Source: DUTS01 sp050951605 (GTDB lineage: Bacteria; Bacillota; Peptococcia; DRI-13; DTU073). Taken from it: 64,000 nt of DNA. Position numbers and translations under genes: made by a program. Below, piece after piece: positions 16,285 to 25,403 of the stretch. Where the stretch lies: the NCBI GenBank assembly GCA_050951605.1, contig JBMNJJ010000009.1, forward strand, positions 124,001 through 188,000, read 5' to 3'. Below the pieces are notes generated by a model that had not been told where the DNA came from, ran no database searches, and saw only the letters and a list, made by a program, of their open reading frames with translations. Each line of letters begins with the position of its first letter. The first letter of the stretch is position 1.

Positions 16285-16683
16285 TTAAGTTAAGAGATAT
16301 AAAAGCCTCATCGCATTTATTTGATGCTCAATCAAAGAGTTAAAGTGGTCATTATGGTTACAAGAGTCTGTTCTTAGATATAAGTTTTTAAGTAAATGGA
16401 TAATTTGAGTTTCTTCGATTACGGCATAACGAGCGGCAGTTCTAAAATCAGCAAATACGGGAACCTCTTCTACCGCTTCGCCTAAATCGGTGAAATCTTT
16501 ACCAAACATATCCTTATGCATTTTTTCTAAAGCGGCTTTCGTATTCATCACTGTTCTTCTGTTTAATTCTATCAATCTTCGGGCTTCTTCTGTAGGGGCA
16601 TTTTGGATCATGTAACCATAAACAATCAGTAATTCATTAAGCTCCATCATTAAATTTCTCAAGGCCTGATACATAGCCATCAT
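16285..16683 (-). CDS. Ferritin-like/spore coat-type helical protein
   Basis: 132 residues, nearly all helical, starting MMAMYQALRNLMMELNELL and ending in a His/Leu-rich helix (EHQINAMRLLYLL). The pattern of long amphipathic helices with scattered Glu and His resembles the ferritin-like CotF/DUF-type spore proteins, but I do not see a full di-iron motif set, so function stays open. The start at 16683 is chosen because AAGGAGGAACAAGCAA directly precedes it; an upstream in-frame ATG has no site. Followed by a strong terminator. Confidence 0.65.
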   Translation of the reverse strand: MMAMYQALRNLMMELNELLIVYGYMIQNAPTEEARRLIELNRRTVMNTKAALEKMHKDMFGKDFTDLGEAVEEVPVFADFRTAARYAVIEETQIIHLLKNLYLRTDSCNHNDHFNSLIEHQINAMRLLYLLT

Positions 16684-16850
16684 TTGCTTGTTCCTCCTTT
16701 CTGATTTGTATCCGGAAATACTTAGGATAGATGACATAGTTTGGATGTACTTTACTATAATACTTTATGCAAATATGGCGAAAGGGTGACAGGCATAATT
16801 TTAGTAGGATTTTCAAAAACTAGAGAAAGAAAGGGAGAGGATGGGTTTAA

Positions 16851-18710
16851 TTGAATTCTTGGCAAAAATTATGGAAAAAAGCATTTAGTTTAATAGTTTT
16901 TAATGAAAGTAAGGAACAGGAAGGTTTTTTACTTATTTCAGAAAAACAGAAAAGGCAACAGGAGGGGCAGAAGGAGGAGAAAAGCAAGCAACAAGATAGG
17001 GGGAAAAGAAAAAAGCAGTTTCTGATAAAGAAAGGAATAGAGAAGGAAGGTCAGAAAAAAGAAAACAAAAAAAAGAGAAGTAGTTTAAAAAAACCGTCTC
17101 GAGTTAAAAAAACCCCCTTGAGTCTTGCCGAGCAAAAAGAAAAGAATAAAGAAAAAAACATGACCGAGGAACCTATTAGACCGGAAAAACTTGTCGTTAG
17201 TTCTAGTTTAGAGGATAATAAGCGTTATCTGGAAAAAATTTATTCCTTACCTAAAAATAAGGATATTATTTTACGTGAATTTTATATTGCTTTAGAAACT
17301 CCCCTTAAAGCTTTTGTGCTTTTTATTGATGGTCTTGCTGATAAAGAAATCATCAATAATTCTATACTGAAGCCTTTGATGGTACTTTTAGATGAAGAGA
17401 CAGAGATTGAGGGAAATGAAGCTGCTACTTATATTAAGGAACATTTATTGCCCGGTCATGATGTCCTAGCTTTAGAAAAATATCGGCAGATTTTAGATTT
17501 TGTTAATTATGGAAACACGGCTATCTTTATCGAAGGGTGTGCTCAATGTTTAGTCATAGAAACAAAGGGATGGGATAGACGTTCTGTCGGTAAGCCGGAA
17601 GTGGAACAGGTGATCATGGGACCTCATGAGGCTTTTAATGAAACTTTGCGTAGTAATACGGCTTTAATTAGAAAAGCTTTACGTAATGAGAATTTAATTA
17701 CGGAAATGGTTAAGGTTGGGTCGCGAAACAAGATTGATGTAGCAATTATGTATTTAGAGGATTTAACTAATCCTCAATTAGTTGCCGAAGTAAAAAGGCG
17801 TATTGCTTCTATTGATACTGATTATGTAGGTGTTTCCGGTGTTTTGGAACAGTTTATTGAAGATGAACCTTTTCGGCTTAGCCCACAGATTTTGACGACA
17901 GAAAGACCGGATCGAGTGGTATCTTTTCTAGTAGAAGGACATATTACGGTGATTGTTGATGGAGGTCCCCAGGCTTTGATTGTTCCGGCTACAATTTTTT
18001 CTTTATTACATAGCTCCGAAGATTATTATTTACGAATGCCTTATGGTAATTTTTTACGGATATTAAGGGTGTTTGCTTTATTTATTGCGATTTTGACTCC
18101 CAGTATTTATGTTTCTATTGTCACCTTTCATCAGGAAATGATTCCCACAGAGCTTCTTTTAGCTATTGCGGCTTCGCGGGCTACAGTACCTTTCCCTACA
18201 ATTTTTGAAGTTTTTGCGATGGAGTTTGCTTTTGAGCTTATTCGTGAGGCCGGGGTGCGGGTACCGGGTGTTATTGGTAATACGATTGGGATTGTGGGTG
18301 CTCTCATTTTAGGTCAGGCAGCTGTGCAGGCAGGTATCGTGAGCCCTATCTTAATTATTATTATTGCCATTACCGGATTGGCTTCTTTTGCTATCCCCAA
18401 TTATTCCATTTCCTTTTCGTTCCGGGGAAGACGTTTTATTTTTACTATTTTAGCAGCTTTCTTTGGTTTTTTCGGTATTGCCGGAGGCTTGTTTTTGTTT
18501 CTTCTTTCATTGGTGAATATGAAGTCTTTTGGGGTTCCTTTTCTAGCTCCGGTCAGTCCTAAAACTAAAACGGGACCCGATGTGGTTTTGCGGGGTCCGG
18601 TTTGGTCAATGGAAGAACGGGTTGATTATCTTGCTCCCCTGGATAGACGTCGGCAACCGAACATTAGTCGTGGCTGGATTAAAAAACCCCGAGGAGGAAA
18701 AAGAAAGTGA
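16851..18710 (+). CDS. gerA: Spore germination receptor A subunit (GerA/SpoVAF family)
   Basis: 619 residues. Residues 1-110 form a long Lys/Glu/Gln-rich low-complexity head, then the soluble GerA N-domain (about 120-390, with KLVVSSSLEDNKRYLEK, FVLFIDGLADK and LVEGHITVIVDGGPQALIVP) and about five C-terminal membrane helices (390-560) with RMPYGNFLRILRVFALFIAI. The A subunit is part of the inner-membrane nutrient receptor complex of spores. The start is TTG at 16851 after GGGAGAGG. The next gene overlaps by 4 bases. The charged head is much longer than in many GerAA proteins. Confidence 0.92.
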   Translation: MNSWQKLWKKAFSLIVFNESKEQEGFLLISEKQKRQQEGQKEEKSKQQDRGKRKKQFLIKKGIEKEGQKKENKKKRSSLKKPSRVKKTPLSLAEQKEKNKEKNMTEEPIRPEKLVVSSSLEDNKRYLEKIYSLPKNKDIILREFYIALETPLKAFVLFIDGLADKEIINNSILKPLMVLLDEETEIEGNEAATYIKEHLLPGHDVLALEKYRQILDFVNYGNTAIFIEGCAQCLVIETKGWDRRSVGKPEVEQVIMGPHEAFNETLRSNTALIRKALRNENLITEMVKVGSRNKIDVAIMYLEDLTNPQLVAEVKRRIASIDTDYVGVSGVLEQFIEDEPFRLSPQILTTERPDRVVSFLVEGHITVIVDGGPQALIVPATIFSLLHSSEDYYLRMPYGNFLRILRVFALFIAILTPSIYVSIVTFHQEMIPTELLLAIAASRATVPFPTIFEVFAMEFAFELIREAGVRVPGVIGNTIGIVGALILGQAAVQAGIVSPILIIIIAITGLASFAIPNYSISFSFRGRRFIFTILAAFFGFFGIAGGLFLFLLSLVNMKSFGVPFLAPVSPKTKTGPDVVLRGPVWSMEERVDYLAPLDRRRQPNISRGWIKKPRGGKRK

Positions 18711-19816
18711 ATAAGGAATTAGTGGGATATTCCGAAGCTACTGCTTTTATCATTATTGCCATTGGGACGAAAGCTTTTTTAGGTTATCCGCGGATAGTGA
18801 CAGATTGGGGTTTAACAGCCGGTTGGTTAGTAGTTTTACTTAGTGGTTTATTGAGTATTCTTTTTTGGTTAATGATCGTCGGTGTTTTAGAGCGCTTCCC
18901 CGGGAAACCTTTAACGGAAATTACGGAAATTACTTTTGGTCCTGTTTTAGGTTTAGGTATCAATTTGTTTATTTTTTTCTATAGTATTTTTGGTACAAGT
19001 AATATTTTACGTCTTTTCAGTGAAGCTGCGATTCTTACTGTATTAACTGAAACACCCGTGAGTATTTTGGCTTTGTTATTTATTCTTGCGGCCTGGATAG
19101 CTGTTTATTATGGAATTGAGGCCATCTTTCGCAGTGCCTATTTCTCTTTTCCTTTTTTGGCGATAGGGGTAGTGATAGTTTTGCTGGTACTTTATCCTTA
19201 TTATAATTTTAAAATGTTACTTCCTTTAGCGGGACCGGGCGTTTGGCCGGTAATTAAAAGTAGTTTTTGGGGTACATCAGCTTTTGGGGAGGTAATGATT
19301 CTTGCTTATTTAGTTCCGTATTTTTCTTTTAAAACGCAAAAATTAAAAAAGGCCGGAGTTTTTAGTATTAGTTTTGTAATGACCTTTTTCATAGCGATTA
19401 TTGGAGTTTATTTAATGGTATTGCCTGTTCCTACCAGTTCCGAGACATTAGTTCCCTTTTATCAATTAAGTAGGAGTATTTTTTTAGGACATTATTTTCA
19501 GCGAGTAGAAGCATTTTTTGTTATTTTTTGGACCTTTACAGCCTTTTTAAGTATTGCGGCCGGAATATTAGTAGGAGCAATCATTTTGCAGGATACGTTC
19601 AAATTGCCTTATTATCGTCCGCTTCTTCCGGCGCTTTGTCTTTTAACCTTTAGTTTAGCTTTTACTCCCCATAATTTAATGGAAGCGGTGAAGCTGGAAG
19701 GAGAAATAAGGATGATTTATGGTTGGCTGCTAATTTTTGTTATCCCCCTTTTAATTTGGGTGGTAGCTTTGCTTTGGCGAAAGGGGGAAAAGAAGACAAA
19801 TGACTCCCAAAGTTAA
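18707..19816 (+). CDS. gerB: Spore germination receptor B subunit (endospore germination permease)
   Basis: 369 residues with ten hydrophobic helices of the amino acid permease fold. The B subunit binds the germinant within the inner spore membrane. It opens MNKELVGYSEATAFIIIAIG and carries the family's RFPGKPLTEI-type loop (LERFPGKPLTEITEITFG). Starts at GTG overlapping the gerA stop (GTGA), and its own end overlaps gerC by 17 bases, so the three subunits are made from one message. Confidence 0.93.
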   Translation: MNKELVGYSEATAFIIIAIGTKAFLGYPRIVTDWGLTAGWLVVLLSGLLSILFWLMIVGVLERFPGKPLTEITEITFGPVLGLGINLFIFFYSIFGTSNILRLFSEAAILTVLTETPVSILALLFILAAWIAVYYGIEAIFRSAYFSFPFLAIGVVIVLLVLYPYYNFKMLLPLAGPGVWPVIKSSFWGTSAFGEVMILAYLVPYFSFKTQKLKKAGVFSISFVMTFFIAIIGVYLMVLPVPTSSETLVPFYQLSRSIFLGHYFQRVEAFFVIFWTFTAFLSIAAGILVGAIILQDTFKLPYYRPLLPALCLLTFSLAFTPHNLMEAVKLEGEIRMIYGWLLIFVIPLLIWVVALLWRKGEKKTNDSQS

Positions 19817-21053
19817 AGTATTGTTACTTAGTATGTTTTTGCTCTTTTTTGTTCAAGGGTGTTGGGGAATGCAGGAAACTGATGAAATGGGATATATTTT
19901 GGTGATGGGTATTGATAAGGGGGAGGAGGATATTGTTAAAGTTACTTTTCAACTTGCTGTGCCTCAGCCTATAGAAGGTGGTGGAGAAAAAAAGGTAGCT
20001 ACAGAAATTATCGAAGTAGAAGCAGCTTCTCTTTTTGGAGCACAGCAGTTGCTCAATACTTTTGTAAGTAAACATTTAACTCTAATTCATAATACGGCGG
20101 TAATTGTTTCTGAAGAGATTGCTCGGGAAGGACTGAGTAAATATATTAATCCTTTGGTGAGAAGTAGGAAATTACGCAGAACTAATTTTTTGTTGGTCGT
20201 AAAAGGAAAAGCTGGCGAGTTTATTGAGCAAAACAAGGGGCTTGTTTTTGAAAAGTATCCTTCTCGGCAGTTAGATATTTTGATGGCATCGGCTGATTTG
20301 ACCGGTATTATTCTAAAATCAGATATTCATATGTTTTATCAGGGGTTAAAGTCTCCGGGGCAACAACCTACCCTGGCTTTAGTAGGTGTACAAAGGAGTA
20401 AAGAGAAACAAGATAAAGAAGCAAGTAGCAGAAGTACGGAAGAAAAGATTAAAGAAGAAACAGCATATTTACCGGGGGAAATTCCTCGTAAAGGTGGAAA
20501 TAAAATTGATTTAATCGGACAGGCAGTTTTTAAAGAAGATAAATTAGTTGGTTTCCTTAATGGGAAAGAAACTCGTTATTATCAAATGCTTACTGGTGAG
20601 TTTAAAAAAAGTATTTTTAGTTTTCCGGAACCGAAGGAAGTAGATAATGACCTCATTGTTATGGAGATAAAAAAAGCCTCTTCTCCTGTGATTAGGATTA
20701 GAGCTGATGACCTTAAGACTGTGATTGAAGTTAATCTTTTTTTAGATGGCGAAATTATGTCCATTCAAAGTGGTAAAAATTATGAAAAGGGGACTTTAGA
20801 AAAGGACTTGGAAAAGTATATTAGTAATTTAATTTCACAGGAAGTTACTCAGTTAATTAAAAAAACTCAGGAAGAATATGCTAGTGATATCTTTGGTTTT
20901 GGTGAATATACGCGTACTTTTTTTTGGACTTGGCAAGATTGGGTTGATTATGCTTGGTTAGATAAATATCCTTTTTGTGAAGTAAACGTACAAACTTTTT
21001 TTAGTATACGTCGTACGGGGATGATGTTAAAGACGGCACCTACTCATTTTTAA
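19800..21053 (+). CDS. gerC: Spore germination receptor C subunit, Ger(x)C lipoprotein
   Basis: 417 residues. A lipoprotein signal, LLLSMFLLFFVQGC, ends at a lipobox cysteine near residue 22, followed by the family's WGMQETDEMGYILVMGIDKG. The rest is the three-domain extracellular GerC fold with the C-terminal helix-rich part (LEKDLEKYISNLISQEVTQL). It has a moderately charged insertion near residues 200-230 (KEKQDKEASSRSTEEKIKEE). Third gene of the gerABC operon, followed by a small membrane protein gene after 12 bases. Confidence 0.93.
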   Translation: MTPKVKVLLLSMFLLFFVQGCWGMQETDEMGYILVMGIDKGEEDIVKVTFQLAVPQPIEGGGEKKVATEIIEVEAASLFGAQQLLNTFVSKHLTLIHNTAVIVSEEIAREGLSKYINPLVRSRKLRRTNFLLVVKGKAGEFIEQNKGLVFEKYPSRQLDILMASADLTGIILKSDIHMFYQGLKSPGQQPTLALVGVQRSKEKQDKEASSRSTEEKIKEETAYLPGEIPRKGGNKIDLIGQAVFKEDKLVGFLNGKETRYYQMLTGEFKKSIFSFPEPKEVDNDLIVMEIKKASSPVIRIRADDLKTVIEVNLFLDGEIMSIQSGKNYEKGTLEKDLEKYISNLISQEVTQLIKKTQEEYASDIFGFGEYTRTFFWTWQDWVDYAWLDKYPFCEVNVQTFFSIRRTGMMLKTAPTHF

Positions 21054-21065
21054 GGAGGAAGTTTT

Positions 21066-21239
21066 TTGATTTATAAGTTATTTTTTTTGTTGGTAGCCAT
21101 GACGATTAGTTTTTATACCTTAACTTACATGGTCTGGCTCTGGCGTCAAAAAAAGAGAAGAGGTGCTTTAGGTGTACTTTTTTTAGCATTAGCTTCTTTG
21201 TTTTATTCTGTTTTTGTTTTGTTTTTTCGGCAGAACTAA
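21066..21239 (+). CDS. Small two-helix membrane protein, candidate germination receptor D subunit
   Basis: 57 residues, starting at TTG after AAGGAGG. Two hydrophobic helices (about 4-25 and 34-54) are separated by a basic loop WRQKKRRG. It directly follows gerC on the same message. Several Bacillus gerA-type operons encode a small two-helix D subunit that modulates receptor activity; size, topology and position fit, while sequence similarity cannot be judged by eye. Confidence 0.65.
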   Translation: MIYKLFFLLVAMTISFYTLTYMVWLWRQKKRRGALGVLFLALASLFYSVFVLFFRQN

Positions 21240-21314
21240 AAGCTATTTATAACCAATTGAGGTGCTAACACATATGATATAAGGCAGAGAATATCTATAA
21301 AGGAGATGAGCCTT

Positions 21315-22406
21315 ATGCAATATGTGGTTCAGGCAGGTGATACCTTATCTTCAATTGCGCAAAAGTTCGGAACGACAGTAGAGGCAATTGCCCGTGCTAA
21401 TAATATTACTAATCCAAATTTAATTTTTGTGGGGCAAGTTTTAACGATCCCGGGGGCAGCCGTACCTCCTACTCCACCAGTAACTCCTCCTCCAACTCCG
21501 CCTGTTTCCGGGCTTTGCCCCCGCTTACAACGCGGTTCAAGAGGTCCGTCAGTAAGAACCTTGCAGACGCTTTTGAGAAATGCGGGTGCAAACCCGGGTG
21601 TTGTTGATGGTGTCTTTGGGGCCAGGACGGAAGCGGCGGTAAGGTTAATTCAAACGCGGAGAGGGCTTCCCGTAACCGGTATCGTTGATGTACAAACATG
21701 GGAAGCTTTAGGTGTGAGTTGTGTTGTGACACCTACTCCTGTGCCGCCTGTGACACCGGTACCTCCTCAGGAATATTTTTGTCCTGTGTTGCGGCTCGGC
21801 GATCGGGGACCGGCGGTAAGATTTTTACAAAGATTGCTTAGGGATAAAGGCTTTTATACCGCTCCTATTGATGGAATTTTTGATGTTAGAACACAGAGAG
21901 CGGTAAGACGGTTTCAGCGTCAACAGGGTCTTGCTGTAACGGGTGTGGTAAGAATTCTTACTTGGCGGGCTTTAGGTGTAACTTGTGTGCAGGTGCCTCC
22001 TACGCCTCCTGCGGGGACTCCCATTGCCACAAGAGTAGGGAGAGGGATTAGACATATTCTTTTTACTGACAAACGTGTTTATAATCGGGGCGAAAATATT
22101 AAGATTACCCTAGTAAAGACTAATGTTACCGATGAGGAAATAACGCTTCGTTATCGAACAAGTCAGATTGTAGAAATAACAGCTACTAATGCGGCAGGTG
22201 CTGTAGTTTGGCGTTATTCTACAGGGCGTACTTTTGCTCAGTTTACACGCTTGATTACAATTTTCCCCGGAGGAACTCAAGTTATTGAAAGGACTTGGAA
22301 TCAAGTGGACAATAGGGGCAGACAAGTGCCTTCCGGAACTTATACGATTACGGAAACAAATTTAGCAACTAATGTTAGTTTATCTGTGCAGGTACAAATC
22401 AGATAA
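21315..22406 (+). CDS. LysM / peptidoglycan-binding / BsuPI domain protein
   Basis: 363 residues. Residues 2-47 are a LysM domain (QYVVQAGDTLSSIAQKFG), then a Pro/Thr linker, two PG_binding_1 domains (about 70-130, LQRGSRGPSVRTLQTLLRNA; about 155-215, LRLGDRGPAVRFLQRLLRDK), another linker and a C-terminal BsuPI-type beta domain (about 235-363, HILFTDKRVYNRGENIKITL to the end). It probably binds spore cortex or cell wall; the BsuPI domain is related to a Bacillus intracellular protease inhibitor. No signal peptide, which fits a spore-coat or cortex protein made in the mother cell. ATG 21315 is chosen over 21306 since the latter overlaps the AAAGGAG site. Confidence 0.88.
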   Translation: MQYVVQAGDTLSSIAQKFGTTVEAIARANNITNPNLIFVGQVLTIPGAAVPPTPPVTPPPTPPVSGLCPRLQRGSRGPSVRTLQTLLRNAGANPGVVDGVFGARTEAAVRLIQTRRGLPVTGIVDVQTWEALGVSCVVTPTPVPPVTPVPPQEYFCPVLRLGDRGPAVRFLQRLLRDKGFYTAPIDGIFDVRTQRAVRRFQRQQGLAVTGVVRILTWRALGVTCVQVPPTPPAGTPIATRVGRGIRHILFTDKRVYNRGENIKITLVKTNVTDEEITLRYRTSQIVEITATNAAGAVVWRYSTGRTFAQFTRLITIFPGGTQVIERTWNQVDNRGRQVPSGTYTITETNLATNVSLSVQVQIR

Positions 22407-22408
22407 TA

Positions 22409-22711
22409 AATATGCTGTACCGTTTCCCATTCCGTGCTTCGTTTAGTTGTTTTAATTAGGTACTGCCTCGGGTTTTCGTAGCTACGGTCAGAACGTCCTA
22501 GAGCTCGGTTCGGAGTAATACCGACCGAGCTCAATTTGCATCCTTGCTTAATTCGCCCTGGTGCCGACATCCTTGTCGTCACCTCGTTATTATTACTAAC
22601 CTCACTTTCGCTAAGGACGTTAAACTGACCTGCGCTAAGTCACTCTCCGGCAGTACCTAGTCTAAAACAGTATAAGTAAGGGAAAGGAACGGAGAAACGG
22701 TACAGCATATT
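22409..22711 (-). ncRNA. Large structured RNA candidate with long terminal stem
   Basis: No gene fits this gap. The ends pair perfectly: 22409-22426 (AATATGCTGTACCGTTTC) with 22694-22711. Inside, 22457-22467 (TAGGTACTGCC) pairs with 22650-22660, and GGTCAG plus AACGTCCT (22486-22499) pair with AGGACGTT and CTGACC (22614-22631). Within these nest a hairpin at 22501-22532 (GAGCTCGGTTCGG arm), a hairpin at 22560-22583 and a short one at 22538-22547; the last two expose the same six-base loop (AAGGAT on the minus strand). The nested, consistent pairing indicates a folded RNA. Strand is uncertain: A-rich loops and a possible GAAA loop favour minus (as a 3' leader or own transcript after the GGDEF gene); a T-rich stretch at 22711-22725 favours plus. 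No family was recognised. Confidence 0.6.
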
Positions 22712-22723
22712 TTCTTATTTTTC

Positions 22724-23692
22724 TTAATAAAGGTGGATGTAGTTTTTTCCTCTAGCTTTAGCTATATATAAAGCTTCATCAGCTTTTTGGATAATTTCAT
22801 CCATGTTTTTACCATCATAAGGATAGGTAGCAATGCCCATGGAAAGACTCACTTGTGAATAAGGAATAAATTTAGGATTAACTAGCACACTATTGCGAAT
22901 TCTTTCGGCAATAGTTTTACTTTTTTCTTTACTAGTTTGAGGAAGAATAATGGCAAATTCATCTCCGCCAAAGCGCGCAATAACATCCGTAGTTCGGGTA
23001 TATTGTTTCATTATGTCAGCAATTATTTTTAATACGAAGTCACCATGATGGTGCCCTTCCGTATCATTTAGTTGTTTAAAGTTGTCTAGGTCGAGTAAAA
23101 TTAAGGAAAAAGGGATGCTTTTTCTAACAAGTGAATTTAAGCTTTGATTAAAGAAACGCCGATTGTGTATTTTGGTAAGTGTGTCCAGGTTAGCCATAAG
23201 AAAACAAGACTTATGAAAACCTCGAGATAGAGTTAAAGTAAAAAAGGAAAGGATAAAGAAGATAATAACTTGAACTATTACCGGAGGTAAATATAAGTTT
23301 TGGCGGATACTAATAAAGATGAAGATAGCTCCGGAGAGAGTGGTTGTCAGATATGTCCAAAAAGTCTTATTATGAAAAGCAAGTGTGACAATAGGAAAAG
23401 TATAGAAAACAGAAAAGGTTAAAGCGTATTTTTTTTCAAAATAAATAAAAAGACTAATAAAAGCTACGTCAAAGAGAACAGTAAAAGGATAAGGGTCATG
23501 GAGGATGTCATTAATTTGAGGAAAAAGAAGAAGAAGGAGGGCATATAAAAAACCAATTACAGCAACAAAGTAAAGTATTGGAGATATACTAGTGTCCAAT
23601 AAAAAGAAACAGGGTAAAAAGAGAATATAGGTCATAAGACGCAAAAAGGGAGTATTTTGGTTGATATCCATTTTTGGTTTTGTGGTAGCCAT
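22724..23692 (-). CDS. Membrane-bound diguanylate cyclase (GGDEF)
   Basis: 322 residues. About five or six membrane helices occupy residues 15-155; the GGDEF domain follows (160-320) with LDTLTKIHNRRFF, ILLDLDNFKQLND and the intact catalytic ARFGGDEFAIILP, so it should make cyclic di-GMP from two GTP. An RxxD inhibitory site five residues before GGDEF is not present in the standard form (the residues are TTDVIA). No known N-terminal sensory family is recognised. It stands alone and reads toward the structured element. Confidence 0.92.
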   Translation of the reverse strand: MATTKPKMDINQNTPFLRLMTYILFLPCFFLLDTSISPILYFVAVIGFLYALLLLLFPQINDILHDPYPFTVLFDVAFISLFIYFEKKYALTFSVFYTFPIVTLAFHNKTFWTYLTTTLSGAIFIFISIRQNLYLPPVIVQVIIFFILSFFTLTLSRGFHKSCFLMANLDTLTKIHNRRFFNQSLNSLVRKSIPFSLILLDLDNFKQLNDTEGHHHGDFVLKIIADIMKQYTRTTDVIARFGGDEFAIILPQTSKEKSKTIAERIRNSVLVNPKFIPYSQVSLSMGIATYPYDGKNMDEIIQKADEALYIAKARGKNYIHLY

Positions 23693-23836
23693 AATTCTCG
23701 CCTCTTTATAGAAAAAATATTTTCAAACCTTTTTACTTATATTCTTCGTTAGCCCCATCTTTTCCCTTTTTTTTTCTAGATAAATTTGTCTAAATGGGGA
23801 AAATATTATATCATAACTTTTTAGGTGATATTAATT

Positions 23837-24295
23837 ATGAAAACAAAAACAATTGGACGTGTTAGTGTTATTGCGGCTATATATGCAACGCTAACTATTG
23901 CTTTTGCTCCTCTTAGTTATGATATGGTTCAAGTTCGAATTTCGGAGGCACTAACAATTCTTCCTTTTATTTTCCCGGAAAGTGTTTTGGGACTTTTTTT
24001 AGGGTGCCTTATTGCCAATATCTATGGAGGATTAGGATTCATTGATATAGTTTTTGGTAGTTTGGCTACTCTTCTTGCTGCTTTTTTAACTAAGAAGATG
24101 CCTCATCCTTTTTTAGCACCATTACCTCCCGTATTGGTTAATGCTGTTGTTGTTGCTTCTATTTTAAAATACGTCTTGGGCTATCCTTTTGTGGCTAGTA
24201 TACTTTATGTGGGATTAGGAGAGTTTTTAGCTTGTTATTTTTTAGGATTACCTCTTTTGTATTTATTGAAAAAATATGAGTGGTCGCAATACTAA
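23837..24295 (+). CDS. queT: QueT-type queuosine precursor transporter (ECF S component)
   Basis: 152 residues with five or six hydrophobic helices. It has the QueT marks: IYATLTIAFAPLSYDMVQVRISEAL near residue 15 and PESVLGLFLGCLIANIYGG. As the substrate-binding S component of an energy-coupling-factor transporter it would import a preQ1-type precursor of queuosine. The start is ATG 23837, after TTAGGTGAT. I looked for a preQ1 riboswitch in the 140 bases upstream and did not find one. Confidence 0.85.
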   Translation: MKTKTIGRVSVIAAIYATLTIAFAPLSYDMVQVRISEALTILPFIFPESVLGLFLGCLIANIYGGLGFIDIVFGSLATLLAAFLTKKMPHPFLAPLPPVLVNAVVVASILKYVLGYPFVASILYVGLGEFLACYFLGLPLLYLLKKYEWSQY

Positions 24296-24349
24296 TCTTT
24301 TAAATATATTTGAATAAATAAAGATGATATGATAGGGATGGGTGAGATA

Positions 24350-25363
24350 ATGGGAGAAAGATTAGTAGAAATAGATTATTTAAGGGCAATTGCCTGTATT
24401 TCCGTGATTATTGTGCATATAACGGCGGGGTATCTTTTTTTAGATACTACCGGTGAATTAACTAGGTTGGTTTTTTTGTTTTTGAATAGGGCTTTAGTTT
24501 ATGTTGTTCCCGCTTTTCTTTTTATCAGTGGTTTAGTGTTAACTTATAATTATCAACATAAAACATTTAATTATTTTCAGTTTATAACTAAAAGAACTAA
24601 AAATATTATTATGCCTTATTTTTTTTGGACAGTAATATTTTATGTAATCTTTGTTCAGCAAAGGGTATATGAATTTTCCCTAGCATTTTTTTTGGAGAAA
24701 TTTTTTCTAGGGGACTTAGTTTATCATTTATATTTCATTGTACTGATTATTCAGTTTTATTTATTATTTGGGATTTTTAAATGGCTATTTCAAAAATATA
24801 ATTCTTTTTTATTATTAGTAACGATGTTTGTTTTAAATGTTTTATTTATGAAATATATTTATTTTCCTTATGTAGATAGATTTTTTATGCAATATTTATG
24901 TTTTTTTGCGTTAGGTTGTTTTTTTGCCACTAATTATCAACAGCTTAAAAAGCACATGTATAGTTATAGGTATATATCATTGGTTGCTTATCTTGTGCTG
25001 AGTATCCTTCTTGCACAACAATTTTATGCTAATGTTATTTTGCAAAAAGCAGGTAATCCTTTTAGGGCGAACTTGTTATGGCTTTTGTTTTCTTTAGTAG
25101 CAATTCTTTTTTATTTTAGTTTAGCACTTGTTCTAGCGAGGAGTAATTTGGGTAAATCTAAAAGCTTTTTACTTAAAGTTAGTGATAGTTCCTATTATAT
25201 CTATTTAGGACATCCTTTAATGTTAATGGTTGCTCAAAAAGTTATTACTTATCCATTAGTTCCTTCGACGACGCTTAATTTTCTTCTTACTCTTGTCTTT
25301 GTTTTAGGAACAGTTTTGCCGGCAGCTTTTCTTTATCAAACACAAAAACGAAAATGGTTTTAA
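24350..25363 (+). CDS. Membrane acyltransferase, acyltransferase-3 family
   Basis: 337 residues with about ten membrane helices. It opens with IDYLRAIACISVIIVHITAG, the catalytic-His motif typical of the family (OafA/YiaH, WxxRxxxH region), and contains KRTKNIIMPYFFWTVIFYV and SYYIYLGHPLML. Members O-acetylate or succinylate cell-surface sugars or peptidoglycan. ATG 24350 is chosen because GGGTGAG precedes it; earlier in-frame ATGs lack a site. Next to a convergent glycosyltransferase, so a surface polysaccharide role is plausible. Confidence 0.85.
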   Translation: MGERLVEIDYLRAIACISVIIVHITAGYLFLDTTGELTRLVFLFLNRALVYVVPAFLFISGLVLTYNYQHKTFNYFQFITKRTKNIIMPYFFWTVIFYVIFVQQRVYEFSLAFFLEKFFLGDLVYHLYFIVLIIQFYLLFGIFKWLFQKYNSFLLLVTMFVLNVLFMKYIYFPYVDRFFMQYLCFFALGCFFATNYQQLKKHMYSYRYISLVAYLVLSILLAQQFYANVILQKAGNPFRANLLWLLFSLVAILFYFSLALVLARSNLGKSKSFLLKVSDSSYYIYLGHPLMLMVAQKVITYPLVPSTTLNFLLTLVFVLGTVLPAAFLYQTQKRKWF

Positions 25364-25401
25364 AAAAGGCTTGGAGGATTTTCCCCAAGCCTTTTTTAAA
25401 A
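25362..25401. terminator. Bidirectional terminator
   Basis: AAAAAAGGCTTGG pairs with CCAAGCCTTTTTT around a short loop, between the convergent acyltransferase and glycosyltransferase genes. Confidence 0.9.
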
Positions 25402-25403
25402 GT

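Noticed and set aside
22340..22582. Minus-strand ORFs across the structured element
   Set aside because: No ribosome site, composition unlike the neighbours, and they overlap the gene end and the paired arms.
22409..22711. Miniature transposon bounded by 18-base inverted repeats
   Set aside because: No target-site duplication is evident and the internal nested pairs are not expected for a simple element; not fully excluded.
23700..23836. Possible preQ1 riboswitch before queT
   Set aside because: The expected short C-rich pseudoknot sequence is not present; only an AT-rich leader with a TAGCCCCAT stretch was seen.
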